From Bodo saltans (lineage: Eukaryota; Euglenozoa; Kinetoplastea; Eubodonida; Bodonidae): a stretch of DNA of 28,796 bases. Positions 1 to 8,791 of the stretch are shown here, in pieces. The notes beneath the pieces were generated by a model. That model did not search any database and was not told the DNA's origin. It was given only the letters and a program-made list of their open reading frames with translations. The stretch's first letter is position 1; every line of letters starts with the position of its first letter. The position numbers and the translations under genes are program-made. The stretch is from the NCBI GenBank assembly GCA_001460835.1, contig CYKH01002119.1:1-28796 (forward strand). Reading direction: 5' to 3'.

Positions 1-2
1 CC

Positions 3-1205
3 GCAATACGAGGCCTTCGATCGGATCTTTCTCGGGTGGACGATAGTGTTGCATCTCTTGAAGAGGCGAAGGAAAGCGCCACCTCTCGAAGTGGCGGCAC
101 CAAGGCACTATTTCGTAAGTTTACGGTGCCCCTCCGTTGGTCGAAGACTGACCCGAAGCGCAGAGTCAAGTTCTCGCATTGGATGTCACTGGATGTCAAT
201 GGAAACACAATCTTTCAATTCTGCGGGTGGAGCGGTGCGCTCCACCACAGCCACCAGCTCACTCCATTTCTACGCATGTGGAGCTGCCCCCAGTCATTCT
301 TGCATGCGGAGTCGATGTCATCCCTTGCGCAATACATCGCAAAGCAACTGGACGACGTCACCGAGGCTCACGTGATCACACAAGTGAGCTACGTAGGCTG
401 CCATTCACCGACGTCACTAAACGAGGTAGGTTGTGTTGCTTTTGGCAATACGGTGCTATTCGTCTCAAACGGCTATGTGTACGCCGCTCAAGGTACTGAG
501 GCGTTGAAGAGCAAATCATTGCTGGTGCCGCTTGAGTCACTTGATTCTGCTTGTTCCCTCGTAGCACTGGACACCACAATGGACATTGGGCGAATCGCTG
601 GCGCACTTGAAGACAGTCGCGATTGCAGCGTCAAGGAGATCGTCGATGGCCGTGTGATTGTGCGGCTAGCTCCAGATGGCTGTTGCTGCATTCCAACGCC
701 ACGCGGGCTGTTGTACTGTCGCGTTCGGCAAGCTCGTCAGCAACAAGGAGCGTCGTCGTCGCAGCCAATTGTGGTTCCATCTGCTCTCATTCCTACCGTC
801 TGCACGCTTGGAGACGATAGCAGTGCGCCATTTATGCTCGCTGATTGGAGGACTATTCCATCTGTGATGCCAAGTGTTGCCGATGCGCCTCCGTCCCCAG
901 CACTTCTATTGTTTGCACAGCAGCAAACGACAGTCGACGTGACACCGCCGTTCGTTGCAGTAGCTGTCAATGTCCGCAATGATGCAACTTGTGGTTCAGC
1001 CGTTCAGTGGATGAGCCGCCTGGACCAAGCGGAGAACGTGCCGTTGCGACAAGTTCTTGATGCAGTGCTAGAAGACACTGACCTCGAGAAGTCATGGAGA
1101 TTGGACAACCGAGTTGAAGCTGCAACCCATCAACATGCACATGATGATGTTGCAAAAACATCTCGATGCGGGTGCTTTGGGGCCTTTTCAATCCCGAGTG
1201 CTTAG
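3..1205 (+). CDS. Hypothetical protein, 5'-truncated by window edge
   Basis: The frame is open from the first bases of the window to a TAG at 1203-1205, giving about 400 visible residues. There is no ATG near the edge: the codon at 36 is GTG, which is not a credible eukaryotic start, so the true start lies upstream. I recognise no domain. The visible protein has a basic N-terminal part, a central region with several cysteines including a CCC run near the middle, and hydrophobic beta-like stretches such as VLFVSNGYVYAA. The last residues carry a His cluster (HQHAH) and CGCFGAF. It has no obvious membrane segment or coiled coil. The neighbouring gene starts 163 bases downstream on the same strand. 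That it is a real gene rests on ORF length and on strand agreement with all its neighbours. Confidence 0.7.
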   Translation, partial: AIRGLRSDLSRVDDSVASLEEAKESATSRSGGTKALFRKFTVPLRWSKTDPKRRVKFSHWMSLDVNGNTIFQFCGWSGALHHSHQLTPFLRMWSCPQSFLHAESMSSLAQYIAKQLDDVTEAHVITQVSYVGCHSPTSLNEVGCVAFGNTVLFVSNGYVYAAQGTEALKSKSLLVPLESLDSACSLVALDTTMDIGRIAGALEDSRDCSVKEIVDGRVIVRLAPDGCCCIPTPRGLLYCRVRQARQQQGASSSQPIVVPSALIPTVCTLGDDSSAPFMLADWRTIPSVMPSVADAPPSPALLLFAQQQTTVDVTPPFVAVAVNVRNDATCGSAVQWMSRLDQAENVPLRQVLDAVLEDTDLEKSWRLDNRVEAATHQHAHDDVAKTSRCGCFGAFSIPSA

Positions 1206-1368
1206 AAAAAGATTGGGCGAAGGGGGTAGAACGAACGAAAGAGATCCGGCCCACACATACTTCATTTGTAGAGATTCGAACAAACTGATAATAATTGTGA
1301 GCAAATTATTGCCGTCATGTAGATTGATAAGTGATTAATTGTACACTTGTTAACAAAATACACATCAG

Positions 1369-4170
1369 ATGACCTACTCTCATAAGAAACATGAAGAAAC
1401 GGCGTCGTCCAGTGGCGTGAGCAAGGCTGGAGTGTCAGGACACCGTGCGCCCCCTGCTCGTGTGATGGAAGATCGCCACCAACGCGATGCTGTTCAGACA
1501 AATCGTAGATTCGAGTCGGAGGTCGAACGTGTTGCGAACGCTAAGTTCCAGTTGGCAAAGAAGACCGAAGCCGACGCCATGCACAAGTCATTCGATGAAG
1601 AAGAAGCGAGAAGGCATGTCGTCGCCGTAGATCCAGGCACTGCAGCTCTGTTGAACAAGCTGAACGTGTCAAGCGCACCGACAGCTCACGCTCGCGAGGG
1701 AGATTGGAAGTCACCCATTCAAAGTACTCGCGGCCCTGACGTCGCTGAGAGGAGGGTGTTCCTGAAGTCCATTGGGTTGCCTGACACAAAGCTTCGGAAG
1801 GAGGAACAGCAACTCCCCCAGTTAAGTGCTTCTTCGATATTGGTGGAGAGGGACATCTCGACAGCATCTCCGTTTGGAACTCCGTTGAAAAGCTCAACTG
1901 CACATCATCAAACTCATCGACTTGGGATTACTACCCCCTCGCCTCACCAACACAAGAAGCGCGAGGTGCATTCTGAGCCTGCCAGTCCCGCAGCGATGGG
2001 CATCACGAAAGGGCCACCCACTCTAGACAACACGAGAGCCCCATTACGGACCATGGTGGGGCACTTGAAGTCAGTAAAAACGATGATGGCGACAAGGGCG
2101 CTTGCTCCATTGCCGCAAAAACCCAGCCTTGTGGACACGCGCGTGCCTGATCGTGGCGCAGATGTTGCCACCGATGCTATGGTCGGCAAGTTCAAGCTCT
2201 TGCAAGCTGAGGAGCGCGACTTTGCCACTGACGTGCGAAGCCGCCAAATTGCTGAGGAACAAGAAGGCACACTACTCCACTTTGAAATGACACAGTCTAT
2301 TCGGCGTGTTGAGGAGATTGTGGCAGCATTAGAGCGCGGAAAAGAATTTCGTGATATGGCAGCGTATAAGCAAGCAAAGGACGATGCCGAGAAAAACGAC
2401 ACGGCAAATCAAACAGCGCACGAGGAGGCATCACTGGATGAACTTCGTCAGGTCATTCAAATTTTACTGAAAGACAGCTCTCGACAAGCTGCTGTGCATC
2501 AAAAACTAGAGCTTGAATCGAGGCGGACGGCCCAAGACCTTCGGGATGCACAAGAACTTCTCATTCTTCGCGCTCAAGAAATCTCAGAGTTGAAGCAGCA
2601 ACTCGACGAGCTCGTTCGCACACGAGAAACACTCAAGCGTGACCATGCTAGAGTTGAGCAACAGCTCGAGGCGCTTACGGCACGTACTCGACAGAGCATG
2701 ATTGGCGATATTGGGCTTGGTAACGAGGCTGCGTCGTCAAGTAGCGGTGAAGAGGATTCATCTGTCACACTTGATAACAACTCATTCCCCTTTCCCCAAG
2801 TTCACCCGAGCGGCTCGATTTTGGTACCAGCAGCAGCATCATCCTCCGCAAAGAAGAAACGAGGGAGCCGCAAAGCCAAAGAAAGCACCTTTGTCCGCCT
2901 TCCAGTAGATGGTGCCACAATGCTCAATGAGCTGCACGTGGCCAACATGATCCCAAGCCTCGCGTCGGTACCTAACGGAGACGATGTTACCATTGTTTGC
3001 ACAGCGGTGCAGTCTATCAGCCAACTGTGGGAGCAGTGCGCACTAGACATGCCAACAGCAATCTCGTTGCACAACCGAATCTTGCTTGAAGCGATTCCAA
3101 AACACCGCGGGTACCAAGTGAAAACGGCCGGCGAGGAGTTTATGGTCGCGTTTCATTCCACCACTGCGGCAATCAACTTCGCCATGACAGTGCAACAACA
3201 GCTGGCGTTAGAGGTTTGGCCACAGAAATTAGCAGAACAACAATGCTGTGCGATTGTGCGAAAGGAACCCCCGCAGGTTGAATCCCCAACGAGCAAAGCT
3301 CCAGCCGGTCCCCCCGGTGATCTTTGGAGAGGTTTGCGTGTTGCAATGGGCATTCACTTCGGCAGTGTCCACGTCGAGATCAACCCAATCACGAACGGCT
3401 ATGACTACATGGGGCAAACAGTGAATCGAGCTCTCATGTTAAAGCGTATCAGTCATGGAGGGATGGCTGCCGTGTCAAAAGAAGTCTACGAACGTTTGAA
3501 TCAAGAACTTATGTATGAAGAACACGAGGACACTGAGGGGACACCGAAACGGCGGTCTGGGATCAGCTACGCTGAGACCCTTCGGCGAAAAACATCGTTA
3601 AAAGACCTCAAGTCGATGCCACGCCAACCAACGTCACCCGCAGACCCTGCGCCGCCACTCTGCCCAATTACAATGGCGTTTCACTGTAAAATCCCAGCTG
3701 CTCGTGTGGCTGCACAAGATGTGTACTGCGTGCTTCCCATGTCCCTCGAGGACCGCCTCGCTGACATCCAAGCCACGAATCGTGCCATTGCTACCAAGCA
3801 TGGTGTCGACTTCGATGATGTGTTGCAAGCGACGCAAGAAGATGAACAGCCCAGTGAGTTGGAGAACATGCTAGGAACGTTTTCACGACAGCAAGGTAAG
3901 CAAGCCCTATTCTTGACTTCTGATGGCGTTGTGGATGCCAATTCACTGAAAACTGAAGAGGAGATTGAAGAAATTGCCATTCAACGTGCTGGTCTCCCCT
4001 CTGGCAACGTCGCACTCCTTTCTCTTCAATGTGAGTCGGTGCGGAACAAGAAATTCTTGGAGAAGATTCTTGCGAAGGTTAAAAGACCTCAAGTCGATGC
4101 CACGCCAACCAACGTCACCCGCAGACCCTGCGCCGCCTCTCTGCCCAATTACAATGGCGTTTCACTGTAA
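1369..4170 (+). CDS. Tandem cyclase-homology protein, N-terminal part (frame broken by duplication)
   Basis: This is the first part of what should be one 1513-residue protein. As the sequence stands it gives 933 residues, because a 481-bp tandem duplication at 3597-4558 shifts the frame and brings a stop at 4168. The order is a Ser/Thr-rich N-terminus, a long charged coiled coil at about residues 270-445, a low-complexity linker, and a class III nucleotide cyclase homology domain at about 535-712. The domain matches trypanosome adenylate cyclases in layout: VTIVCTAVQS, then KTAGEEFM, then WRGLRVAMGIHFG, then GYDYMGQTVN. The first metal-binding Asp is Ala546, the second is Glu589, and the transition-state Arg position appears to be Met, so catalysis is unlikely. 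No membrane segment is seen, so it is a soluble protein, unlike receptor-type trypanosome cyclases. The start is ATG at 1369. Confidence 0.85.
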   Translation: MTYSHKKHEETASSSGVSKAGVSGHRAPPARVMEDRHQRDAVQTNRRFESEVERVANAKFQLAKKTEADAMHKSFDEEEARRHVVAVDPGTAALLNKLNVSSAPTAHAREGDWKSPIQSTRGPDVAERRVFLKSIGLPDTKLRKEEQQLPQLSASSILVERDISTASPFGTPLKSSTAHHQTHRLGITTPSPHQHKKREVHSEPASPAAMGITKGPPTLDNTRAPLRTMVGHLKSVKTMMATRALAPLPQKPSLVDTRVPDRGADVATDAMVGKFKLLQAEERDFATDVRSRQIAEEQEGTLLHFEMTQSIRRVEEIVAALERGKEFRDMAAYKQAKDDAEKNDTANQTAHEEASLDELRQVIQILLKDSSRQAAVHQKLELESRRTAQDLRDAQELLILRAQEISELKQQLDELVRTRETLKRDHARVEQQLEALTARTRQSMIGDIGLGNEAASSSSGEEDSSVTLDNNSFPFPQVHPSGSILVPAAASSSAKKKRGSRKAKESTFVRLPVDGATMLNELHVANMIPSLASVPNGDDVTIVCTAVQSISQLWEQCALDMPTAISLHNRILLEAIPKHRGYQVKTAGEEFMVAFHSTTAAINFAMTVQQQLALEVWPQKLAEQQCCAIVRKEPPQVESPTSKAPAGPPGDLWRGLRVAMGIHFGSVHVEINPITNGYDYMGQTVNRALMLKRISHGGMAAVSKEVYERLNQELMYEEHEDTEGTPKRRSGISYAETLRRKTSLKDLKSMPRQPTSPADPAPPLCPITMAFHCKIPAARVAAQDVYCVLPMSLEDRLADIQATNRAIATKHGVDFDDVLQATQEDEQPSELENMLGTFSRQQGKQALFLTSDGVVDANSLKTEEEIEEIAIQRAGLPSGNVALLSLQCESVRNKKFLEKILAKVKRPQVDATPTNVTRRPCAASLPNYNGVSL

Positions 4171-4558
4171 AATCCCAGCTGCTCGTGTGGCTGCACAAGA
4201 TGTGTACTGCGTGCTTCCCATGTCCCTCGAGGACCGCCTCGCTGACATCCAAGCCACGAATCGTGCCATTGCTACCAAGCATGGTGTCGACTTCGATGAT
4301 GTGTTGCAAGCGACGCAAGAAGATGAACAGCCCAGTGAGTTGGAGAACATGCTAGGAACGTTTTCACGACAGCAAGGTAAGCAAGCCCTATTCTTGACTT
4401 CTGATGGCGTTGTGGATGCCAATTCACTGAAAACTGAAGAGGAGATTGAAGAAATTGCCATTCAACGTGCTGGTCTCCCCTCTGGCAACGTCGCACTCCT
4501 TTCTCTTCAATGTGAGTCGGTGCGGAACAAGAAATTCTTGGAGAAGATTCTTGCGAAG
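3597..4558. repeat. 481-bp near-perfect tandem duplication inside a gene
   Basis: Copy 1 is 3597-4077 and copy 2 is 4078-4558, directly abutting. The only difference I find is A versus T at 3657/4138, which turns CCA into CCT: both are Pro, so it is synonymous. Because 481 is 3n+1, reading through both copies shifts the frame, while removing either one restores a single long ORF. Each copy spans the linker after cyclase domain 1 and the start of domain 2. Confidence 0.97.
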
Positions 4559-6391
4559 GATATGGAGCTGCTCATCCGCAAGTTCCGAGAGTGCGTCGAA
4601 CTGGCAACAGCGCCATTTGGGGGCCATATTATCGATAGTCGTGGTGACATCCACACCATTGCCTTCAGCAGCATCGGTGTCGCAGTCCGATGTGCGCTAG
4701 CGATAGATGCTGAGCTGACCATGACAGAATGGCCAAAATGGATTGATAACTACAAAGACACGGAAAGGCTGCGTTGGTACAAGAACACCACGTTGTTTGC
4801 TGGGTTGCGTGCATCCATTGGTCTTCACGTGGCGCATTTAGAGCCTCATTATGACCCAATGACAAAGGCGGTTGGCTACATCGGCGCTGACTCCTATGTA
4901 GCATTCCGTCTTTCATGCCTCGCTCGACCAGGCCAAACACTTATTGAAGAGTCTGTTGCCTATCAAGCTCTTGGGCTCATCAAGCCTCTCCCCCTCTTCT
5001 CCCATCTGGTGCCCAATGCAGCGAATGCAAACGCAGTGGCGGCACGGCTGTGTGTGGTCATGTCGAAATGCTTCGTAGGTCGACATTTCTACTGGAGCGG
5101 ACTTGAGACGTACGAGCAGTGCAAGTCTTCCCAGTATAAATCTCAATACAAGCGCATGCGCATGAGCCTCGAGATGGAGGATGTTCGATGGAAACGTGAT
5201 GCAACGAGAGTTGTGGCAAAGCAGCACGTGAGCGGTGGTATCACTGCGCCTGTGAAAGCTGCAGGTTCTCCGACAAATCAAGAAGAGGCTGATGCCAACG
5301 ACCAGCTCGCAGAGAACACAGGTGCCGAAACACTCCTTGGACTGGGGGAGAAGTTTGAGGCAATTGTTCAGAAAGCGGACGGCACAATCACGGCAGCGAT
5401 GGAAGTGCGCCAGCGCGATATGGACGTGATCAACATCTTCAGCACCACGTTGCTCGATAAGTTGAACAGTGAACATCTTCCAGAAGCACTTCGAGACCGT
5501 GAACCCATCATCGGTCAATTAGAGAAATTGGAGCATAACTTGATGGTGATGCACGATGTCTTTTATGAAGGCCAGCTTGTTGCTTTCCAGCCATTCATCG
5601 CCGATATTGCAGACATCCGTGAGCTCCCACTGAAGGGAACGCGAAGAGAGGCAGCAGAGGCAGCGGCAGCGGCAGCGAACGCCGGGTCGCGCAAGTCCAC
5701 TGCGGATGAGTGGACAGACGCGGACGACGATGACGACGGTAACGATACCAAAGGATTCAACGAAGACGACGATGACGATACAAGTGCTGCAATTGCCGCC
5801 GTTTCGATCGCAGGCGGTGCTGCTGGTGGGAAGTCGGACCTTTGGCTGCAAGTAGGAAAAGGAGGGACTGCCACAGAGGAAGATCTACGCCGCCGATTGG
5901 TGGTTCTTGAAGAAGAGGTCCTCCTCTCACACAAAATTCTTAGAAACATGCTCGATGTTCTTAAAGATTGGATGGAACCCCTCCTTGGTACGCACATCAG
6001 GTACATCATGCCTGATGACGAAGTCGTGAGCAAGCTCATCGCTATCGACAGAAACGTCAGAGAGCCATACTTGAAGCAGCAAGAGGCCGCATCTGCCGCA
6101 CCCAACAACTCGCAGGCAGCGCAACAGTCCAGCGCTGCGGGTGCTGGAGCTGCTGCAGGTGGAGCACCAGGTCAGGCCCCAGGAACGTTGGCGAAGGCAA
6201 TTCCAAAGACAACTCGACAAGTGTGGCGACAGATTGTAGAGCATGCTGTGACTGATGCTGGTCTCGAAGACAGACTGCGTGGTCGAGGCAGCAAACTCCT
6301 AAAGTCTATGGAGTCTCTGGTGTGCCGACATTTCCTATTCCTTCGGCAGTACGTCAAACGTGTTCGCATCAAGGAGCGCTTGACGAAGTAG
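4097..6391 (+). CDS. Tandem cyclase-homology protein, C-terminal part (same gene as 1369-4170)
   Basis: This is the continuation of the gene that starts at 1369. Deleting one 481-bp copy joins the two frames exactly (1514 codons including the stop). ATG 4097 is only the first in-frame ATG inside the second copy and is probably not a real start. It holds a second, more divergent cyclase-homology domain, about residues 878-1040 of the joined protein. The signs are ALLSLQCES in place of the metal-binding strand, SRGDIHTIAF around the second metal site (Asp933 kept), FAGLRASIGLHV, and a VGYIGADSYVAFR segment. The first metal Asp is Gln887. The rest is helical and charged, with an Ala-rich stretch, an acidic Asp-rich stretch near 5720-5785 and an Ala/Gly/Gln-rich linker near 6090-6180. 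Two degenerate cyclase domains in one chain could form an internal dimer that acts as a sensor or scaffold; that role is inference. Confidence 0.8.
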   Translation: MPRQPTSPADPAPPLCPITMAFHCKIPAARVAAQDVYCVLPMSLEDRLADIQATNRAIATKHGVDFDDVLQATQEDEQPSELENMLGTFSRQQGKQALFLTSDGVVDANSLKTEEEIEEIAIQRAGLPSGNVALLSLQCESVRNKKFLEKILAKDMELLIRKFRECVELATAPFGGHIIDSRGDIHTIAFSSIGVAVRCALAIDAELTMTEWPKWIDNYKDTERLRWYKNTTLFAGLRASIGLHVAHLEPHYDPMTKAVGYIGADSYVAFRLSCLARPGQTLIEESVAYQALGLIKPLPLFSHLVPNAANANAVAARLCVVMSKCFVGRHFYWSGLETYEQCKSSQYKSQYKRMRMSLEMEDVRWKRDATRVVAKQHVSGGITAPVKAAGSPTNQEEADANDQLAENTGAETLLGLGEKFEAIVQKADGTITAAMEVRQRDMDVINIFSTTLLDKLNSEHLPEALRDREPIIGQLEKLEHNLMVMHDVFYEGQLVAFQPFIADIADIRELPLKGTRREAAEAAAAAANAGSRKSTADEWTDADDDDDGNDTKGFNEDDDDDTSAAIAAVSIAGGAAGGKSDLWLQVGKGGTATEEDLRRRLVVLEEEVLLSHKILRNMLDVLKDWMEPLLGTHIRYIMPDDEVVSKLIAIDRNVREPYLKQQEAASAAPNNSQAAQQSSAAGAGAAAGGAPGQAPGTLAKAIPKTTRQVWRQIVEHAVTDAGLEDRLRGRGSKLLKSMESLVCRHFLFLRQYVKRVRIKERLTK

Positions 6392-6584
6392 TGTCTGTGT
6401 ATGTGGGACTCTTGCTCCAAGGGAGATTTGTTGTTGATTGTACAGTTCTGCAAAGTTGAATTTACCTGACCATGTGCTCTCATCGACGTGGTGCTGACTA
6501 CCATCATATTTTACGTTCTTTGAGGTGAAAAAAGATTGAAAGAAGAAGAGGAGATAATTAAAGCGAATAACAACAAAAGACAAC

Positions 6585-8546
6585 ATGTCCGCCGTCACTG
6601 CTATTGGTATTGATTTGGGCACTACCTACTCCTGCGTTGGTGTCTTCAAGAACGACCAGGTTGAGATTATTGCCAATGACCAGGGTAACCGCACGACCCC
6701 GTCGTATGTTGGCTTCACTGAGTCCGAGCGCCTTGTTGGTGATGCGGCCAAGAACCAGGTCGCCATGAACCCCACCAACACTGTCTTCGACGCGAAGCGC
6801 CTGATTGGTCGCAAGTTCGACGACCCCGATCTTCAATCTGACATGAAGCACTGGCCCTTCAAGGTCACCGTCAAGGAGGGCAAGCCCGTTGTTCAGGTTG
6901 AGTACATGAATGAGACCAAGACCTTCGCCCCCGAAGAGATTAGCGCGATGGTGCTGCAAAAGATGAAGGAGACTGCTGAGGCCTACCTCGGTGAGAAGGT
7001 CACCAAGGCCGTCATCACTGTCCCTGCCTACTTCAATGACTCCCAGCGTCAGGCCACAAAGGATGCCGGTCTCATTTCCGGCCTTGAAGTGCTGCGCATC
7101 ATCAACGAGCCCACTGCTGCCGCTATTGCCTACGGCATGGACAAGAAGACCGATGGTGAGCAGAACGTCCTCATTTTCGATCTTGGTGGCGGTACGTTCG
7201 ATGTGACGCTTCTGACCATCGACAACGGTATCTTCGAGGTAAAGGCCACCGCTGGTGACACCCATCTTGGTGGTGAGGATTTTGATAACCGCATGGTTGA
7301 CTACTTTGCCCAAGAATTCAAGACTCGCAGCGGTAAAGATATCCGATCCAACGCACGTGCTGTTCGTCGTCTCCGCACTGCCTGCGAGCGTATCAAGCGC
7401 ACCCTCTCTAGCTCGGCCAATGCATCGATCGAGATTGATGCATTATACGATGGCGTTGACTTCTACTCGAAGCTCACTCGTGCTCGCTTCGAGGAGATGA
7501 ACCGCGACTTGTTCGAGAAGTGCCTTGACCCCGTCAAGAAGGTCCTTGCTGACTCCGGCATGGCCGCTCGTGAGGTCCACGATATTGTGCTCGTTGGTGG
7601 CTCCACCCGTATCCCTAAGGTGCAGCAGCTCGTCACCGATTTCTTCGGTGGCAAAGAACTCAACCGTTCCATCAACCCCGATGAGGCCGTCGCCTACGGT
7701 GCCGCTGTTCAAGCACACATCCTTGCTGGCGGTAAGTCCCAGAAGACCGAGGGTCTCCTCCTGCTCGACGTCACCCCTCTTAGCCTTGGTCTGGAGACCG
7801 TTGGCGGTGTCATGAGCGTGCTCATTCCCCGCAACACCACTGTGCCCATCCAGAAGTCTCAGACCTTCAGCACCAACGCCGACAACCAGCGCAGTGTTGA
7901 GATTAAGGTGTACGAAGGTGAGCGCCCCCTTGTATCCCAGTGCACGTGCCTCGGCACCTTCACTCTCAATGATATTCCACCTGCACCCCGCGGTGGCCCT
8001 CGCATCACTGTCACCTTTGACATCAACACCGATGGTATCCTTGTCGTCAGCGCGACCGAGGAGACCGGCGGCAAGAAGCACGCCATCACCATTACCAACG
8101 ATAAGGGTCGTCTCTCCAAGGAGCAGATTGAGCGCATGGTGAAGGAGGCGGAGAAGTTCGAAGAGCAAGACCGCAAGAATGCCGAGCGCATTGAGGAGCG
8201 CAATGTTCTGGAGAACTACTGCTACAGCATGCGTGCCACGACTTCGGATCCCGCTATTGTTGCCGGACTTGGTGATATGGGTTGCCAGAACATCAACCAG
8301 GCCGTCAACGTTGCATCTTCCTGGTTAGATGACCACCAGGACGCTGAGGCAGACGAGTACCGTGCCAAGGTGAAGGAGATCGAGGCAGTCGCCCACCCCC
8401 TGCTGTCGGAGTTCTACAAGAAGCGCGCGATGGAGAGCGCCCCTGCGGCAAGTGCTGAGGGTGCCGCAGAAGGACACGACAACAACGGTGCCCACCAACA
8501 CAGTGAGCAGGCCCCCAACACCGAGAATCCCACAGACATTGACTAG
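6585..8546 (+). CDS. HSP70: HSP70 chaperone, cytosolic type, without EEVD tail
   Basis: This is an ATP-dependent protein-folding chaperone of 653 residues, the normal family length. The nucleotide-binding domain starts with [16 protein letters not shown] and carries [12 protein letters not shown], the phosphate-2 loop [13 protein letters not shown], the GGEDFDNR segment and [14 protein letters not shown]. The substrate-binding domain carries [16 protein letters not shown] and [14 protein letters not shown], followed by the helical lid. No signal or transit peptide is present, so it should be cytosolic. It ends in PTDID after a His/Asn/Gln-rich tail, where cytosolic HSP70s usually have EEVD for binding TPR co-chaperones and no GGMP repeats are seen. 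Kinetoplastids have a divergent cytosolic paralogue (HSP70.4/HSP70-related) and this may be it, but I cannot confirm that. Codons end mostly in C or G, far more than in the neighbours, which suggests high expression. The ATG at 6585 is the only sensible start. Confidence 0.97.
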   Translation: MSAVTAIGIDLGTTYSCVGVFKNDQVEIIANDQGNRTTPSYVGFTESERLVGDAAKNQVAMNPTNTVFDAKRLIGRKFDDPDLQSDMKHWPFKVTVKEGKPVVQVEYMNETKTFAPEEISAMVLQKMKETAEAYLGEKVTKAVITVPAYFNDSQRQATKDAGLISGLEVLRIINEPTAAAIAYGMDKKTDGEQNVLIFDLGGGTFDVTLLTIDNGIFEVKATAGDTHLGGEDFDNRMVDYFAQEFKTRSGKDIRSNARAVRRLRTACERIKRTLSSSANASIEIDALYDGVDFYSKLTRARFEEMNRDLFEKCLDPVKKVLADSGMAAREVHDIVLVGGSTRIPKVQQLVTDFFGGKELNRSINPDEAVAYGAAVQAHILAGGKSQKTEGLLLLDVTPLSLGLETVGGVMSVLIPRNTTVPIQKSQTFSTNADNQRSVEIKVYEGERPLVSQCTCLGTFTLNDIPPAPRGGPRITVTFDINTDGILVVSATEETGGKKHAITITNDKGRLSKEQIERMVKEAEKFEEQDRKNAERIEERNVLENYCYSMRATTSDPAIVAGLGDMGCQNINQAVNVASSWLDDHQDAEADEYRAKVKEIEAVAHPLLSEFYKKRAMESAPAASAEGAAEGHDNNGAHQHSEQAPNTENPTDID

Positions 8547-8731
8547 AACAAGCGATGCCGTAATGACACCACAGGTTTTCTATTATTGTCCCCTACTTTA
8601 TTATTGAAACAGCAGCTTGCCTACAGACGAAGGAGAAAAGTCGCTGTGAAGGCTTTGAAACTTCTTGTTCGTGTTCATGCTCAATCCTTGACAGTTGTCT
8701 GCATGATACACATTCATTGTTTATCTTGTGT

Positions 8732-8776
8732 GTTTCCCATTATTTCTCCTCTTACTCCATTCTGAATAATCAAAAG
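8732..8776 (+). promoter_or_regulatory. Predicted trans-splice acceptor of the NOL10 gene
   Basis: A pyrimidine-rich stretch (8732-8763, including TTTCTCCTCTTACTCC) is followed by AG at 8775-8776, about 15 bases before ATG 8792. Confidence 0.4.
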
Positions 8777-8791
8777 GAAGCGTAATCATCA

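Noticed and set aside
3965-4096. Apparent start of the second cyclase-like ORF at 3965
   Set aside because: The codon is TTG, and up to 4077 the frame is an out-of-frame reading of duplicate copy 1; it becomes meaningful only once it enters copy 2.
4913-5518. Reverse-strand ORF of 201 residues within the cyclase-like gene
   Set aside because: Antisense to a supported coding frame, Cys/His-rich by chance, no family.
6558-8168. Long reverse-strand ORFs (251 and 241 residues) opposite HSP70
   Set aside because: They are exact antisense shadows of the HSP70 frame. GC-rich, codon-biased HSP70 genes often leave the opposite strand open, and such ORFs have been mistaken for genes before. They show no domain and oppose the strand of every neighbour.
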